Shown piece after piece: positions 8,020 to 17,007 of a stretch of DNA of 64,000 nucleotides. The stretch comes from Verrucomicrobium sp. BvORR106 (GTDB taxonomy: Bacteria; Verrucomicrobiota; Verrucomicrobiia; Verrucomicrobiales; Verrucomicrobiaceae): assembly GCF_000739655.1 (NCBI RefSeq), contig NZ_BATR01000146.1, positions 1 through 64,000 of the forward strand, given 5' to 3'. The notes beneath the pieces are model-generated. The model had not been told where the DNA came from. It saw nothing but the letters and a program-made list of their open reading frames with translations, and searched no databases. How positions within the stretch are numbered: the first letter of the stretch is position 1; each line of letters opens with the position of its first letter. A program made the translations under genes and the position numbers.

Positions 8020-9852
8020 ATGCCAAAAATCCAACCCCGCTGGCTTCGTGATTTGATCCGCTTTCTCCCACTGCGGAGCCAGTTTGTGCTCTCTGGGAAT
8101 GTGCGGGACCTGTACCCGGTGGAACTGCAGCCGGGGCTGGTGGCACCGTTACCGCTGGTTTCCTGCCTGGGCATGGAGTTGCAGCGGGAGGGCATGGCGC
8201 ATTTCCTGACCTACGATCCCGCCCAAGGCTTCTCGGTGCCGATGATCCCCGGCCTGGATCCGCTGGCAGAGCGGGAGTTCTTTGCGAAGCTCCTGGGCCT
8301 CACCTGGGCGGAGAATGGCCGCGCAGCCGCCACGCCGGAGCGCTTCTTTGACCTGCTGGAGGTCATCGTGCGGCATCCCGGGGAGCCCATCGTACTCTTT
8401 GCCGATTTCGCCTCGCGCCTGCTCATTCGGGCTGACTTGCCCTCCGAGGCGGAGCAGCGCGGCTTCACCCGGGCGCTGGTGCTCTCTCATCAGATCCTGC
8501 CTCGACCGCTGGGCCCGGAGGGCAGGCCGTTCTTCAACCCCGTGGTCTGGATCGTGGACAAGGAGGGCGACCTCCCAGACTGGTTCCTCCTGGGGAATCC
8601 GAAGATGCGGCACATCCCAGTGCCGACACCCGATCACTCGGTGCGCCGTCTGGTGGTGGAGAATCTGGCGAACACGCTGCGGGGCGATCTGGCCGCCGAC
8701 CAGGTACCGCGGATGGTGAATCTCTTTGTGGAATCGACCGAGGGCCTCTGGGTCAGTGACCTGGTGGGTATTGCCCAGCTCTGCCGGGGCGAGGGGCTCA
8801 CGCTCGCAGACATCGGGGAAGGCGTGCGACGCTACAAGCTGGGCGTCACCGAGGACCCGTGGAAGCGGGTGAACCGTGAAAAACTCAGCCAGGCCGGCGA
8901 GTTGATCCACCGCCGGGTCAAAGGGCAGGCCCACGCCGTGACTCACATGTTGGATCTGGTGAAGCGGGCCGTGTCCGGCCTGGGGGCCAAGGAAGGCGGC
9001 GGCGGACGCCCCCGCGGGGTCGCCTTCCTGGCCGGGCCCACCGGCGTGGGCAAGACGGAGCTGGCCAAGACGATCACCGAGCTGCTCTTCGGCGATGAGT
9101 CTGCCTGCATCCGCTTTGATATGAGCGAGTTCTCCGCCGAGCACAGTGACCAGCGGCTGATCGGCGCACCGCCCGGCTACGTGGGCTATGATGTGGGTGG
9201 CGAGCTGACCAATGCCGTACGGCAGAAGCCCTTCAGCGTGGTCCTGTTCGATGAAATAGAAAAAGCCCACCCCCGCATCCTGGACAAGTTCCTCCAGGTG
9301 CTGGACGACGGCGTCCTGACCTCCGGGCGCGGAGAGCGGGTGTACTTCTCAGAGGCATTTCTAGTATTCACCTCGAACCTGGGCATCTACCGTCTGGACG
9401 CCCACGGCGAGCGGGTGCCCAATGTCCTGCCGGACGAACCCTATGAGACCGTCCAGGCCAAGGTGAAGGAGGAGATCGCCCGGCACTTCAAGCTCACCCT
9501 GGGACGCCCCGAGATCCTGAACCGCCTGGGGGAGAACATCATGGTCTTCGACTTCGTCCGCGACGAGGTGGCGGTGGAGATCTTTGATTCCATGCTCGAT
9601 GGGCTGACTCTAAAGGCTCAGCAATCCCAGGGCGTAAGCGTCACGATCACCAGCGAGGCCAGAGCAGCCTTGCAGGCCCTGTGCCTGGGGGATCTCTCCA
9701 ACGGCGGTCGCGGCATTCGCAATCAACTGGAGGTGCACTTCGTGAATCCCCTTGCCCGCCTCTTGTTTGATGAAAACGTGCCCGCGGGTGCCGCCCTGCG
9801 CATCACGGGATTGCAACGCGGTGCAGCGACGACCCTGCAAGCCACGTTCTAA
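8020..9852 (+). CDS. AAA+ ATPase with ClpB/ClpA D2-type module
   Basis: A 610-residue, probably hexameric, ATP-driven protein remodeller; no peptidase partner is nearby. The C-terminal half is a clear Hsp100 D2 domain: Walker A GPTGVGKTELAKT near residue 338, FDMSEFSAEHSDQRLIG, pore loop PPGYVGYDVGG, Walker B VVLFDEIEKAH, sensor VFTSNLG, then a D2 small domain. The N-terminal 280 residues look like a degenerate AAA domain with a Walker-B-like IVLFADFASRLL and VVWIVDKEGD but no Walker A. It lacks the ClpB N-domain and coiled-coil arm. First gene of a plus-strand cluster; the radical SAM gene follows after 18 bases. The role is unknown; I infer a chaperone or motor within a multi-protein system. 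Confidence 0.85.
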   Translation: MPKIQPRWLRDLIRFLPLRSQFVLSGNVRDLYPVELQPGLVAPLPLVSCLGMELQREGMAHFLTYDPAQGFSVPMIPGLDPLAEREFFAKLLGLTWAENGRAAATPERFFDLLEVIVRHPGEPIVLFADFASRLLIRADLPSEAEQRGFTRALVLSHQILPRPLGPEGRPFFNPVVWIVDKEGDLPDWFLLGNPKMRHIPVPTPDHSVRRLVVENLANTLRGDLAADQVPRMVNLFVESTEGLWVSDLVGIAQLCRGEGLTLADIGEGVRRYKLGVTEDPWKRVNREKLSQAGELIHRRVKGQAHAVTHMLDLVKRAVSGLGAKEGGGGRPRGVAFLAGPTGVGKTELAKTITELLFGDESACIRFDMSEFSAEHSDQRLIGAPPGYVGYDVGGELTNAVRQKPFSVVLFDEIEKAHPRILDKFLQVLDDGVLTSGRGERVYFSEAFLVFTSNLGIYRLDAHGERVPNVLPDEPYETVQAKVKEEIARHFKLTLGRPEILNRLGENIMVFDFVRDEVAVEIFDSMLDGLTLKAQQSQGVSVTITSEARAALQALCLGDLSNGGRGIRNQLEVHFVNPLARLLFDENVPAGAALRITGLQRGAATTLQATF

Positions 9853-9870
9853 TCTCCCCCGCCCGCCCTC

Positions 9871-10548
9871 ATGCGCCTCTTCCTCAGCCGTCTGCACTTC
9901 CCCGTGACCACGCTCGGTCCCGGGTGCCGCGTGGGCATCTGGTTCCAGGGCTGCAGCCTGCACTGCCCGGGCTGCATCAGTGTGGATACCTGGGCGCACG
10001 GGCAGGGCGAGACCACGGTGGCGGAGGTCATGCGCACGGTCGCGCCCTGGCTGACCGAGGCCGATGGCATCACTCTCTCTGGAGGCGAACACTTTGAGCA
10101 GGTGGACGCCCTGCAGGCCCTGCTGGAGGCCCTGCGCCGCGAGATCGGCCCGGGCAAGGACATCCTTATCTACTCCGGCCAGCCCTGGGAAAAGATCGCC
10201 CCTCACCTCAGCAACTGGCCCGGCCTGGCAGACGCCGTCATCAGTGATCCCTTCATCCGCTCAGCCCCGCAGACGCTGGCATGGCGGGGTTCAGACAATC
10301 AACGCCTGCACCTGCTCTCCCCCTTGGGCCACGAGCGCTACACCGCGTGGCAGCATGCCCTCCGCGACGCCCTGCCGAAGGCCCTGGATGTGTGTTTTGA
10401 AGGGGACACCCTCTGGATGGCCGGCATCCCCGACCCCGGCAGCCTCGCGCTGATCCAGCGCACGCTGGCAGAGGCAGGCTACGCCTCCACCGCTACCGAC
10501 GGGAGCCTCGAAGGCCCCTCCTCCATTTCCGTTCCTGTATTCGCATGA
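9871..10548 (+). CDS. Radical SAM protein, NrdG-like 4Fe-4S single-cluster activase
   Basis: 225 residues. A CxxxCxxC cluster motif (GCSLHCPGC, about residues 30-38) sits in the context typical of NrdG/PflA-type activases (GPGCRVGIWFQGCSLHCPGC and later TLSGGEHFEQ and DILIYSG). Such proteins cleave S-adenosylmethionine to make a 5'-deoxyadenosyl radical. There is no anaerobic ribonucleotide reductase or other glycyl-radical enzyme in the window to serve as partner, so the substrate is unknown; it may be a partner protein in this cluster. Its stop overlaps the next gene's start by 4 bases (ATGA), implying translational coupling. Confidence 0.85.
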   Translation: MRLFLSRLHFPVTTLGPGCRVGIWFQGCSLHCPGCISVDTWAHGQGETTVAEVMRTVAPWLTEADGITLSGGEHFEQVDALQALLEALRREIGPGKDILIYSGQPWEKIAPHLSNWPGLADAVISDPFIRSAPQTLAWRGSDNQRLHLLSPLGHERYTAWQHALRDALPKALDVCFEGDTLWMAGIPDPGSLALIQRTLAEAGYASTATDGSLEGPSSISVPVFA

Positions 10549-13500
10549 TTCGCCACTGCCCCCGCTGCCAGACTGACCGCTCGCTTGAGGAACTCCTCTG
10601 TCAGGGACGTTTCAGCGAGGCCCACTGCGGCTGGCCTCTGTATGACATCCTGCCCACCCCACCGGCCACCGCGCGGGAGGAGCCCCCGGCGGCAGAGGAA
10701 ATCACCACCGGGTTCCCGGAAGTCACCTCCCCCTCTGGCACTGCCGCCACGTGCACCACCTCCACGGGACTGCTGTGCCGCAACGGGCACGCGCTGGAGC
10801 CGGGGGACTTCCTTTGCCTGGATTGCGGGGAACCCGCGATCACCCCCGCCGCTTCGCCATCGGCCCCACCCGACACCGTGGCGATCACCGTTCATGGCTG
10901 GACCCTCGGCGAGGAGCTTCCGGTTCATTCCGGGGAGTCTGACCTGCGTCTGGCCACCCAGGCGGATACCACGGGCGTCTTCAAGCACTACCGGCGCGGC
11001 ATCGAGCCGGAAATTTCCTTGTACCCTGCGCTGCGCACGTTGGACGCGGCCCACGGAGTGCGGCTGCTCGATTCCGGGCGTCATGAGGATCGGGCGTATG
11101 AAGTCTGGGAATACCACCCGCACGGCACGCTGGGCGACATCCCCCAGCAGGAGAAGGCCCGTCCAGAGCTCGTCCGGCATGTCGTTGCCCAGCTCGGCCC
11201 CGCCCTGCACGCCCTGGCCCAGATCCACCTCATTCACCGGGATCTGAAACCTGCCAATGTGCTGGTGCGGAGCCGGGAGCCGCTGGATCTGGTGCTGGCA
11301 GACTTCAGCACCGCCACCGTCAGCGAGTTCGACCTGCAACTCACGCTGTCCCGGCAGACCACCCGCTATGCCGCGCCGGAGACCATCGCCGGCACCTGCT
11401 CACCCGCGTCAGACTGGTGGAGCCTCGGCGTCATGGTGCTGGAGATGCTCACCGAGGGCCGCGGGTTCGAGGGCGTACACGAGCGGGCCTTCCTGCTCCA
11501 CCTGGTCACGCGCGGCCTCCAGGTGCCGGCCGACCTGCCTCCGGACTGGCAGGAACTGCTGAAAGGGCTGCTCGCCCGGGATCCCTCCCAGCGCTGGGGC
11601 TGGCCCCAGGTGGAGCGCTGGCTCCAGGGAGAGCGCGGCATCCCGCATGGCTACTCCGACCATGGCGATGAGGCCTCGTCCTCCGGCGTCACCCTGAGCC
11701 TGGGGGGCCGCACCTGGCCCGCGCCGGAGAGTTTCGCCCTCGCCGCCGTCGAGGCCGCCCATTGGGAGGAGGCCCGCGACCTCCTCCTGAGCGGCCGGAT
11801 TTCCACGTGGTTGCAGGAAAGAAAGAGTGAACGCGATCTCACCCGCGCCGCCCAGGTACGCGATGTGGCGGCGGAGACCACGCTGCCGGAGGACGCCCGT
11901 TTGAGCGCGGCCCTGCTCCTGCTCAATGATCACCTGCCCCTCTGCCTGCGCGGAGAGATCATCACGCCGAACTGGCTGCTCTCCCACCCAGACACCGCCT
12001 GGCAGTGGCTCGACAGCCCCCTTCCCCAACGCCTGCGACAACTGGGGCGCGAGACTTGGTTCGTGCGGTTAAAGGAGCGCGCCGACCGCCTCCGGACCCG
12101 GGTGCGGGAGCTGGATGTGGAGTTCGATGAAACCCAGCTCTCCGCCGCCATGCTGGCCACCTCCCAGACCATGCTGGAGAATCGCTGGGCCCAGCAGCGC
12201 CGTCTCTACCCGGAGGCAGAGCACCCCGCCCTCATCTCCCTCGCCCAGCGCCGCAGCCCCACGGAGGAGGACCTCATCCTGCTCATCTCCGCATCCCAGG
12301 CCCATTTCCGCCCCGCGTCGGATGTGCGGAAGGAGGCAGGCCGGGAGGCCCATCGTGCGCAGGTTCCGTTTACTCCTGAACCCATGGCCGCGTGGTTCGC
12401 ACACAGCCGGGCGGAGATCCTCAAGGCCGTGGATCAGCGGCTGCAAAACTTCGCCCGCTGCGGCCGCCAGATCCCGGATCAATGGGCGGATGACTTCCGT
12501 CAGGACCGTCGCATCACCCTCGCCCGGGCCCTCGTGCTGCTGGCCATTCCCCAGGAGGAGTGGCGTGAGCCCGCCCGGCAGGAGTACGTGCGGAACATCC
12601 TGCACTTCTTCCACCGCCGGCTCGTCACCGGCCTGATCCGCATGACCATCGGCCGTACCTCCGCCCGGCTGGATCTCACGGAACTCGGCGGCCCCGGGCG
12701 GCCGGCCCTCGCCCTGCTGGATGCCGTGCTGACCCGGCTCCAGCTGCCGCTCAGCCTGGATCCCACCCCGCTGCTGGCGGAGCCGCTCCGCGAGAAGCGC
12801 CTGCGCCGTCTCGCGCAGAACGCCCTCTCCTACCGCCGGGACACGGGCATCAATCCGCTCTACCTCGGCTTCCCCTTCATTGTGTTGCGGGACGCACGCG
12901 CCTCAGAGTCGGCCAAGCCCCGCATCGCCCCCGTGCTGCTCTGGCCGGTGCGGCTGGACATGCCCGCCGGCCAGCGTAGCACGGTGAAGCTCGGGTTCGA
13001 TGAAGAACGCGAGATCCGCCCGAATCCGGCCCTGGAGGGGCTGCTCGGCCCCGCCTTCCCCAGCTGGCGGGACATGCTGAATGACCTCCGCGCGCGAGAT
13101 CACCTCGATCTCCAGGCCGTGCTGGATGCGTTCAGCCCACTGGCCACGCTGCCGCCCGCCACGGAGTCGGGCCCCGATTTGTGTCCGCTGCCGCCCGCCA
13201 CCGTCACTGGCACCCCTGGCGCCATCCAGCTCCATGCAGCGGCGGTGTTATTTCATTGTGACTTCTCCGGCCAGACCATCGCACAGGACATCGACCAGAT
13301 CTCGAAGGGCATCCCCTTGCAAGGCACCGCCCTGGAGACGGCAATCCGCGCGGGTGAAACTACCGATGCTCCGGAGACCCCGCCCACTCTGCCTGCGGAG
13401 CTGGACCGCTACTTCACCGCGGCGTCAGATCCCTCGCAGCAGAGCGCCGTCTTCCGCACCCGTCACGGCCCCGGCCTGCTGGTACAGGGACCTCCCGGCA

Positions 13501-16500
13501 CGGGGAAGAGCCAGACCATCGTCAATATCGTGAGCGATGCCATCGGCCGCGGGGAGCGCGTCCTCATCGTCTGCCAGAAGCAGGCCGCGCTGGAAGTCGT
13601 CCGCAAGCGCCTGGATACCGAGGGCCTGGGCGGGCGTCTGTTCTACCTGAAGGACACCACCTCCGACCGGCGACCCACCTTACAGGATCTGCGGGGCCAG
13701 CTGGAGCAGCCCGCCCACTCCCCCAACGACAACGCCCGCCTGCAGCGCGAACGCGAAGGACTGTCCCGCCACATTGACTCGCTGGAGAGGGAGCTCACCA
13801 GCGCCCATCTGGCCCTGCATGAGGGGCCCGCCGACCGACCCGGCCACCTCTCCTACCGCGAGGTGCTGGACGAGCTCCTCCAGCTCGAAAGCGAACGCTC
13901 CCCCATCACCTCCCATCCGGGCGTTGGTGCGTTGTTCCGCGAACTCGATCACGCCGGGGCCTGGCAGATGGTCGCAGAGATGGCCCCGCTCACACCGCTG
14001 TGGCTGAGGGCGCAGTATGAGCAGAGCCCGCTGCATGACCTGAGCTATTTCAGTACGAACGAGTCCACGCTCATCGAGTTTCGCCAGGCGTTCGAGGCCT
14101 TTCAGCAGGCGGAACGGCACCGCCATGCCCTCCTGCGTCAGCACGACCACTTCTTCAGCCTCGATTCACCGGAGCAGTTGAAAAGCTGGCTTGCCGAGCA
14201 TGAGGCTGCCCTGCGGGCCCTGCCCGCCCCCGTCGTCCGCCACCTGTCGCAGTGGGCGGCCCATCTCGCCAAGTGGGGCACAGGCGCATCCTCTTCCGCA
14301 GATCAACTCGTCCCCTGGCTGGAGGGATTGAGCCAGAAGCTGGCCGTGCTCACCCGCTGGACGCTGGATGCCAGGCTCTACGCCAGGCTCGCTGAGCGCG
14401 GCGATGCGCCTCTGCGGCAGCTCTCCCGCGATGCCGCACGCCTGGCTGCGCCCGCCTCCTTTTGGGAGAAGCTCAACCCCACCCGCTTCTTTGCGCGGAA
14501 CAAGCTGCACCGCTGGCTCACCCAGGCCGGGGTGGACCCGGACAACGTGGATCTCACCACGCTCCACCAGGCCGCCGAGCTGGAAAACGAGCTGCGCCAG
14601 GACCGGCCCATGCTGACGCAATGGCTGGAGGTCTTGGCCCTCGTCGAGCCTGGCAGCGCGACACCTCTGCATGTGATGCAGCGCCAGATCCGGCCCCTCA
14701 TTGAGCAGATGCAGCTCGTGCTCGCCGCCGCCCGTCGTGTGCAGTCCTGCCCTGTCCAGCTCGCTGCCAGCACCCTCCTGCAGGGGGGCGACCCCGCCCT
14801 CTGCGCCTCGGTCCTGGACGCCTGCCACGCCAGCCTCTCCCTGTGGCCGGCGGACCGCGAGAGCAAGCTCAGGCTGGACCAGCTGCGCCCGTGGTTCATG
14901 CCGGAGTGGATTGACACCCGGTTAGAGGAAATCGAAACTCATGCACCAGGCAGCGTGCCTCTGGAGCCACTGGCCGCCGCCTTCCCCACCCTGCCGGAGT
15001 TTCAGACCTTCCGCGCCCGGGCCCAGTCGTTCAGCCCGGTGGCATTCGCGGTGTACGCGAAGCTGCGCGAGAAGGAGGCCACCTGGTCTGCGCTGCCTCC
15101 CTCCCGTCTCCCAGATCAGGTCACCGCCACCCTCCAGCGCGAGGCCCTGCTGGAATGGAAGCGCCAACTGGAAGAGTCCCATCCCTCCCTATTGATCGAG
15201 AGCGACGAGTTCGAGGAAAAAGTACGCCTGCTGGGGCAGAAGGACCAGGAGCTCCGTGAGGCTAACCGCCACCTGCTCAGCCGGTGTGCGGCAGATGCCC
15301 CGCTCTCCCCCCGCAGTCATTGGGATGACGTGGTCATGTTCACCGGCCCGCGGGCCCGCCGCCTCAGGGAGGTCGTGGAGCGAGGCGAGCCCCTCGGTCT
15401 GCTCCACCTCCGGCCCGTGTGGATGATGAACCCGGAAATGGTCAGCCGCCTTTTCCCGCTGCGGCCCGGCTTGTTTGATGTGGTCATCTTCGACGAGGCC
15501 TCCCAGCTCCCGGTGGAGAGCGCGCTCCCCGCCCTGTTCCGTGCCAGGCGCATGGTGGTCAGCGGGGATGAGAAACAGATGCCGCCCTCGCGCTTCTTTG
15601 GCTCTCACCTGGAGTCGGATGAGGAGGAGGACGCCGACTCGTGGCTGGCCGCTGATGACGCGGGCCTGGACGACCTCGAGCGGGAGCGGCTCGCCCAGGC
15701 CGCGGGACGTCGCGAGGTGAAGGACTGTCCGGACCTCCTCACCCTGGCGCAGAACCTCCTGCCCACCGCCACGCTGGAGATCCACTACCGCTCGCGCTAC
15801 CGCCAGCTCATTGATTTCTCGAACGCCGCGTTCTACGCGAACCGCCTCAGCGTCCCCGCCCGCCACCCCGATAGCGAGATCCTCCGCGTCCGGCCGGTGG
15901 AGGTGGATCGCGTGGAGGGCGAGTACTTTGATCAGACGAATGAAGACGAGGCCGCCCGCGTCGTGTTCCGCCTTCAGGAGATCTGGCGTCAGCCCGCTGA
16001 GCAGCGGCCCAGCATCGGTGTTGTCACCTTTAACCTCAAGCAGGCGGAGCTGATCGAGCAGGAGATGGAGGAGCTCGCCGAGCAGGATGAGGCCTTCCGC
16101 ACGGCATGGATCGAGGAGCTAAACCGCACCCAGAACGGCGAGGACATGGGCTTCTTCGTGAAGAACCTGGAGAACGTCCAGGGCGATGAGCGGGACTGGA
16201 TCATCTTCTCCACCACCTTCGGCCGGGATCATCGCGGCACCTTCCGGCGGAACTTCGGCGTGCTGGGCCAGCACGGCGGCGAGCGCCGCTTGAATGTCGC
16301 CGTCACCCGTGCGCGGGAGAAGGTGCTGCTCATTACTTCCATGCCCGTGGGGGAGGTCAGCACCTGGTCAGGCCAGGGCGGACGCCGCCCGCCCTCCACC
16401 CCGCGGGATTTCCTCCAGGGCTGGCTCGCCTATGCGGAGCGCCTGCATGCAGGCGAGTTCGAGCAGAGCCGCCAGCTCCTGCATGCCGTCAACGGGCAGC

Positions 16501-16856
16501 ACGCCTCGCACTTCCCCCAGCACCAGAGAAGGGCCGCCGCCTCCCGTTTTGTGGAGGAGGTCGGCGAGTTCATCCGCCAGTTGGGGCACGAACCCGTCCC
16601 CGCCCAGGGCGATGCCTTCGGCCTGGACTTCGCCATCACCCACCCCACCACAGGGCAGTTTGGGCTCGGCATTGAGTGTGACTCCCATCATCATCCCGTG
16701 CTCGCCTCCGCCCGCGCCCGGGAGCTCTGGCGTCCCTCCGTCCTCCGCAGCTCCATCCCCCACCTCCATAGGGTCAGTTCCCGCCGCTGGTATCATGATC
16801 GCTTTTCAGAACAGCAACGCCTCAGCACCGCCATCCAGCAAGCGTTGGCTCCTTAG
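10545..16856 (+). CDS. Zinc-ribbon / Ser-Thr kinase / SF1 helicase / Vsr-like nuclease fusion, 2103 aa
   Basis: Domain order: Cys-rich N-terminus (CPRC at 5-8, further Cys to about 30); a second zinc ribbon near 76-100 (LLCRNGHAL, LCLDCGEP); a protein kinase about 115-365 with HRDLKPANVLV near 229, DFSTATV near 252 (DFS in place of DFG) and YAAPET; a long helical stretch; then a superfamily 1 helicase with Walker A QGPPGTGKSQTI near 981, a roughly 600-residue insertion, Walker B VVIFDEASQLP near 1643, SGDEKQMPPSRFF, EIHYRSRYRQL near 1745, NVQGDERDWI near 1875 and NVAVTRAREKV near 1915. The last 110 residues fit a Vsr/DUF559-like nuclease fold (GLDFAI then GIECDSHHH). I infer a regulated nucleic-acid-processing enzyme, probably for defence. 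The exact fusion is not one I can name. Confidence 0.85.
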   Translation: MIRHCPRCQTDRSLEELLCQGRFSEAHCGWPLYDILPTPPATAREEPPAAEEITTGFPEVTSPSGTAATCTTSTGLLCRNGHALEPGDFLCLDCGEPAITPAASPSAPPDTVAITVHGWTLGEELPVHSGESDLRLATQADTTGVFKHYRRGIEPEISLYPALRTLDAAHGVRLLDSGRHEDRAYEVWEYHPHGTLGDIPQQEKARPELVRHVVAQLGPALHALAQIHLIHRDLKPANVLVRSREPLDLVLADFSTATVSEFDLQLTLSRQTTRYAAPETIAGTCSPASDWWSLGVMVLEMLTEGRGFEGVHERAFLLHLVTRGLQVPADLPPDWQELLKGLLARDPSQRWGWPQVERWLQGERGIPHGYSDHGDEASSSGVTLSLGGRTWPAPESFALAAVEAAHWEEARDLLLSGRISTWLQERKSERDLTRAAQVRDVAAETTLPEDARLSAALLLLNDHLPLCLRGEIITPNWLLSHPDTAWQWLDSPLPQRLRQLGRETWFVRLKERADRLRTRVRELDVEFDETQLSAAMLATSQTMLENRWAQQRRLYPEAEHPALISLAQRRSPTEEDLILLISASQAHFRPASDVRKEAGREAHRAQVPFTPEPMAAWFAHSRAEILKAVDQRLQNFARCGRQIPDQWADDFRQDRRITLARALVLLAIPQEEWREPARQEYVRNILHFFHRRLVTGLIRMTIGRTSARLDLTELGGPGRPALALLDAVLTRLQLPLSLDPTPLLAEPLREKRLRRLAQNALSYRRDTGINPLYLGFPFIVLRDARASESAKPRIAPVLLWPVRLDMPAGQRSTVKLGFDEEREIRPNPALEGLLGPAFPSWRDMLNDLRARDHLDLQAVLDAFSPLATLPPATESGPDLCPLPPATVTGTPGAIQLHAAAVLFHCDFSGQTIAQDIDQISKGIPLQGTALETAIRAGETTDAPETPPTLPAELDRYFTAASDPSQQSAVFRTRHGPGLLVQGPPGTGKSQTIVNIVSDAIGRGERVLIVCQKQAALEVVRKRLDTEGLGGRLFYLKDTTSDRRPTLQDLRGQLEQPAHSPNDNARLQREREGLSRHIDSLERELTSAHLALHEGPADRPGHLSYREVLDELLQLESERSPITSHPGVGALFRELDHAGAWQMVAEMAPLTPLWLRAQYEQSPLHDLSYFSTNESTLIEFRQAFEAFQQAERHRHALLRQHDHFFSLDSPEQLKSWLAEHEAALRALPAPVVRHLSQWAAHLAKWGTGASSSADQLVPWLEGLSQKLAVLTRWTLDARLYARLAERGDAPLRQLSRDAARLAAPASFWEKLNPTRFFARNKLHRWLTQAGVDPDNVDLTTLHQAAELENELRQDRPMLTQWLEVLALVEPGSATPLHVMQRQIRPLIEQMQLVLAAARRVQSCPVQLAASTLLQGGDPALCASVLDACHASLSLWPADRESKLRLDQLRPWFMPEWIDTRLEEIETHAPGSVPLEPLAAAFPTLPEFQTFRARAQSFSPVAFAVYAKLREKEATWSALPPSRLPDQVTATLQREALLEWKRQLEESHPSLLIESDEFEEKVRLLGQKDQELREANRHLLSRCAADAPLSPRSHWDDVVMFTGPRARRLREVVERGEPLGLLHLRPVWMMNPEMVSRLFPLRPGLFDVVIFDEASQLPVESALPALFRARRMVVSGDEKQMPPSRFFGSHLESDEEEDADSWLAADDAGLDDLERERLAQAAGRREVKDCPDLLTLAQNLLPTATLEIHYRSRYRQLIDFSNAAFYANRLSVPARHPDSEILRVRPVEVDRVEGEYFDQTNEDEAARVVFRLQEIWRQPAEQRPSIGVVTFNLKQAELIEQEMEELAEQDEAFRTAWIEELNRTQNGEDMGFFVKNLENVQGDERDWIIFSTTFGRDHRGTFRRNFGVLGQHGGERRLNVAVTRAREKVLLITSMPVGEVSTWSGQGGRRPPSTPRDFLQGWLAYAERLHAGEFEQSRQLLHAVNGQHASHFPQHQRRAAASRFVEEVGEFIRQLGHEPVPAQGDAFGLDFAITHPTTGQFGLGIECDSHHHPVLASARARELWRPSVLRSSIPHLHRVSSRRWYHDRFSEQQRLSTAIQQALAP

Positions 16857-16865
16857 ACCGCGGCG

Positions 16866-16912
16866 CAAACTTCAAACTTCAAACTTCAAACTTCAAACTT
16901 CAAACTTCAAAC
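16866..16912. repeat. Tandem 7-bp repeat (CAAACTT)n
   Basis: About six and a half uninterrupted copies of CAAACTT lie 10 bases after the kinase-helicase stop. A shorter run of the same unit occurs at about 5968-5987. It is in the 151-base gap before the next gene, which also contains a pyrimidine-rich stretch up to the 17008 start. Confidence 0.85.
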
Positions 16913-17007
16913 GTCAGCTCCACCTCTCCACCACTCCCGCCCCACCTACTGCCCACTGACTCCCCTTTTCCCTCTCATCTCCCTCTTCCCTTTTCTCTCT
17001 CCCTTCC

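Noticed and set aside
9871-10548. Anaerobic ribonucleotide reductase activase (nrdG) proper
   Set aside because: No nrdD in the window, the gene is translationally coupled to the kinase-helicase gene, and it is longer than typical NrdG.
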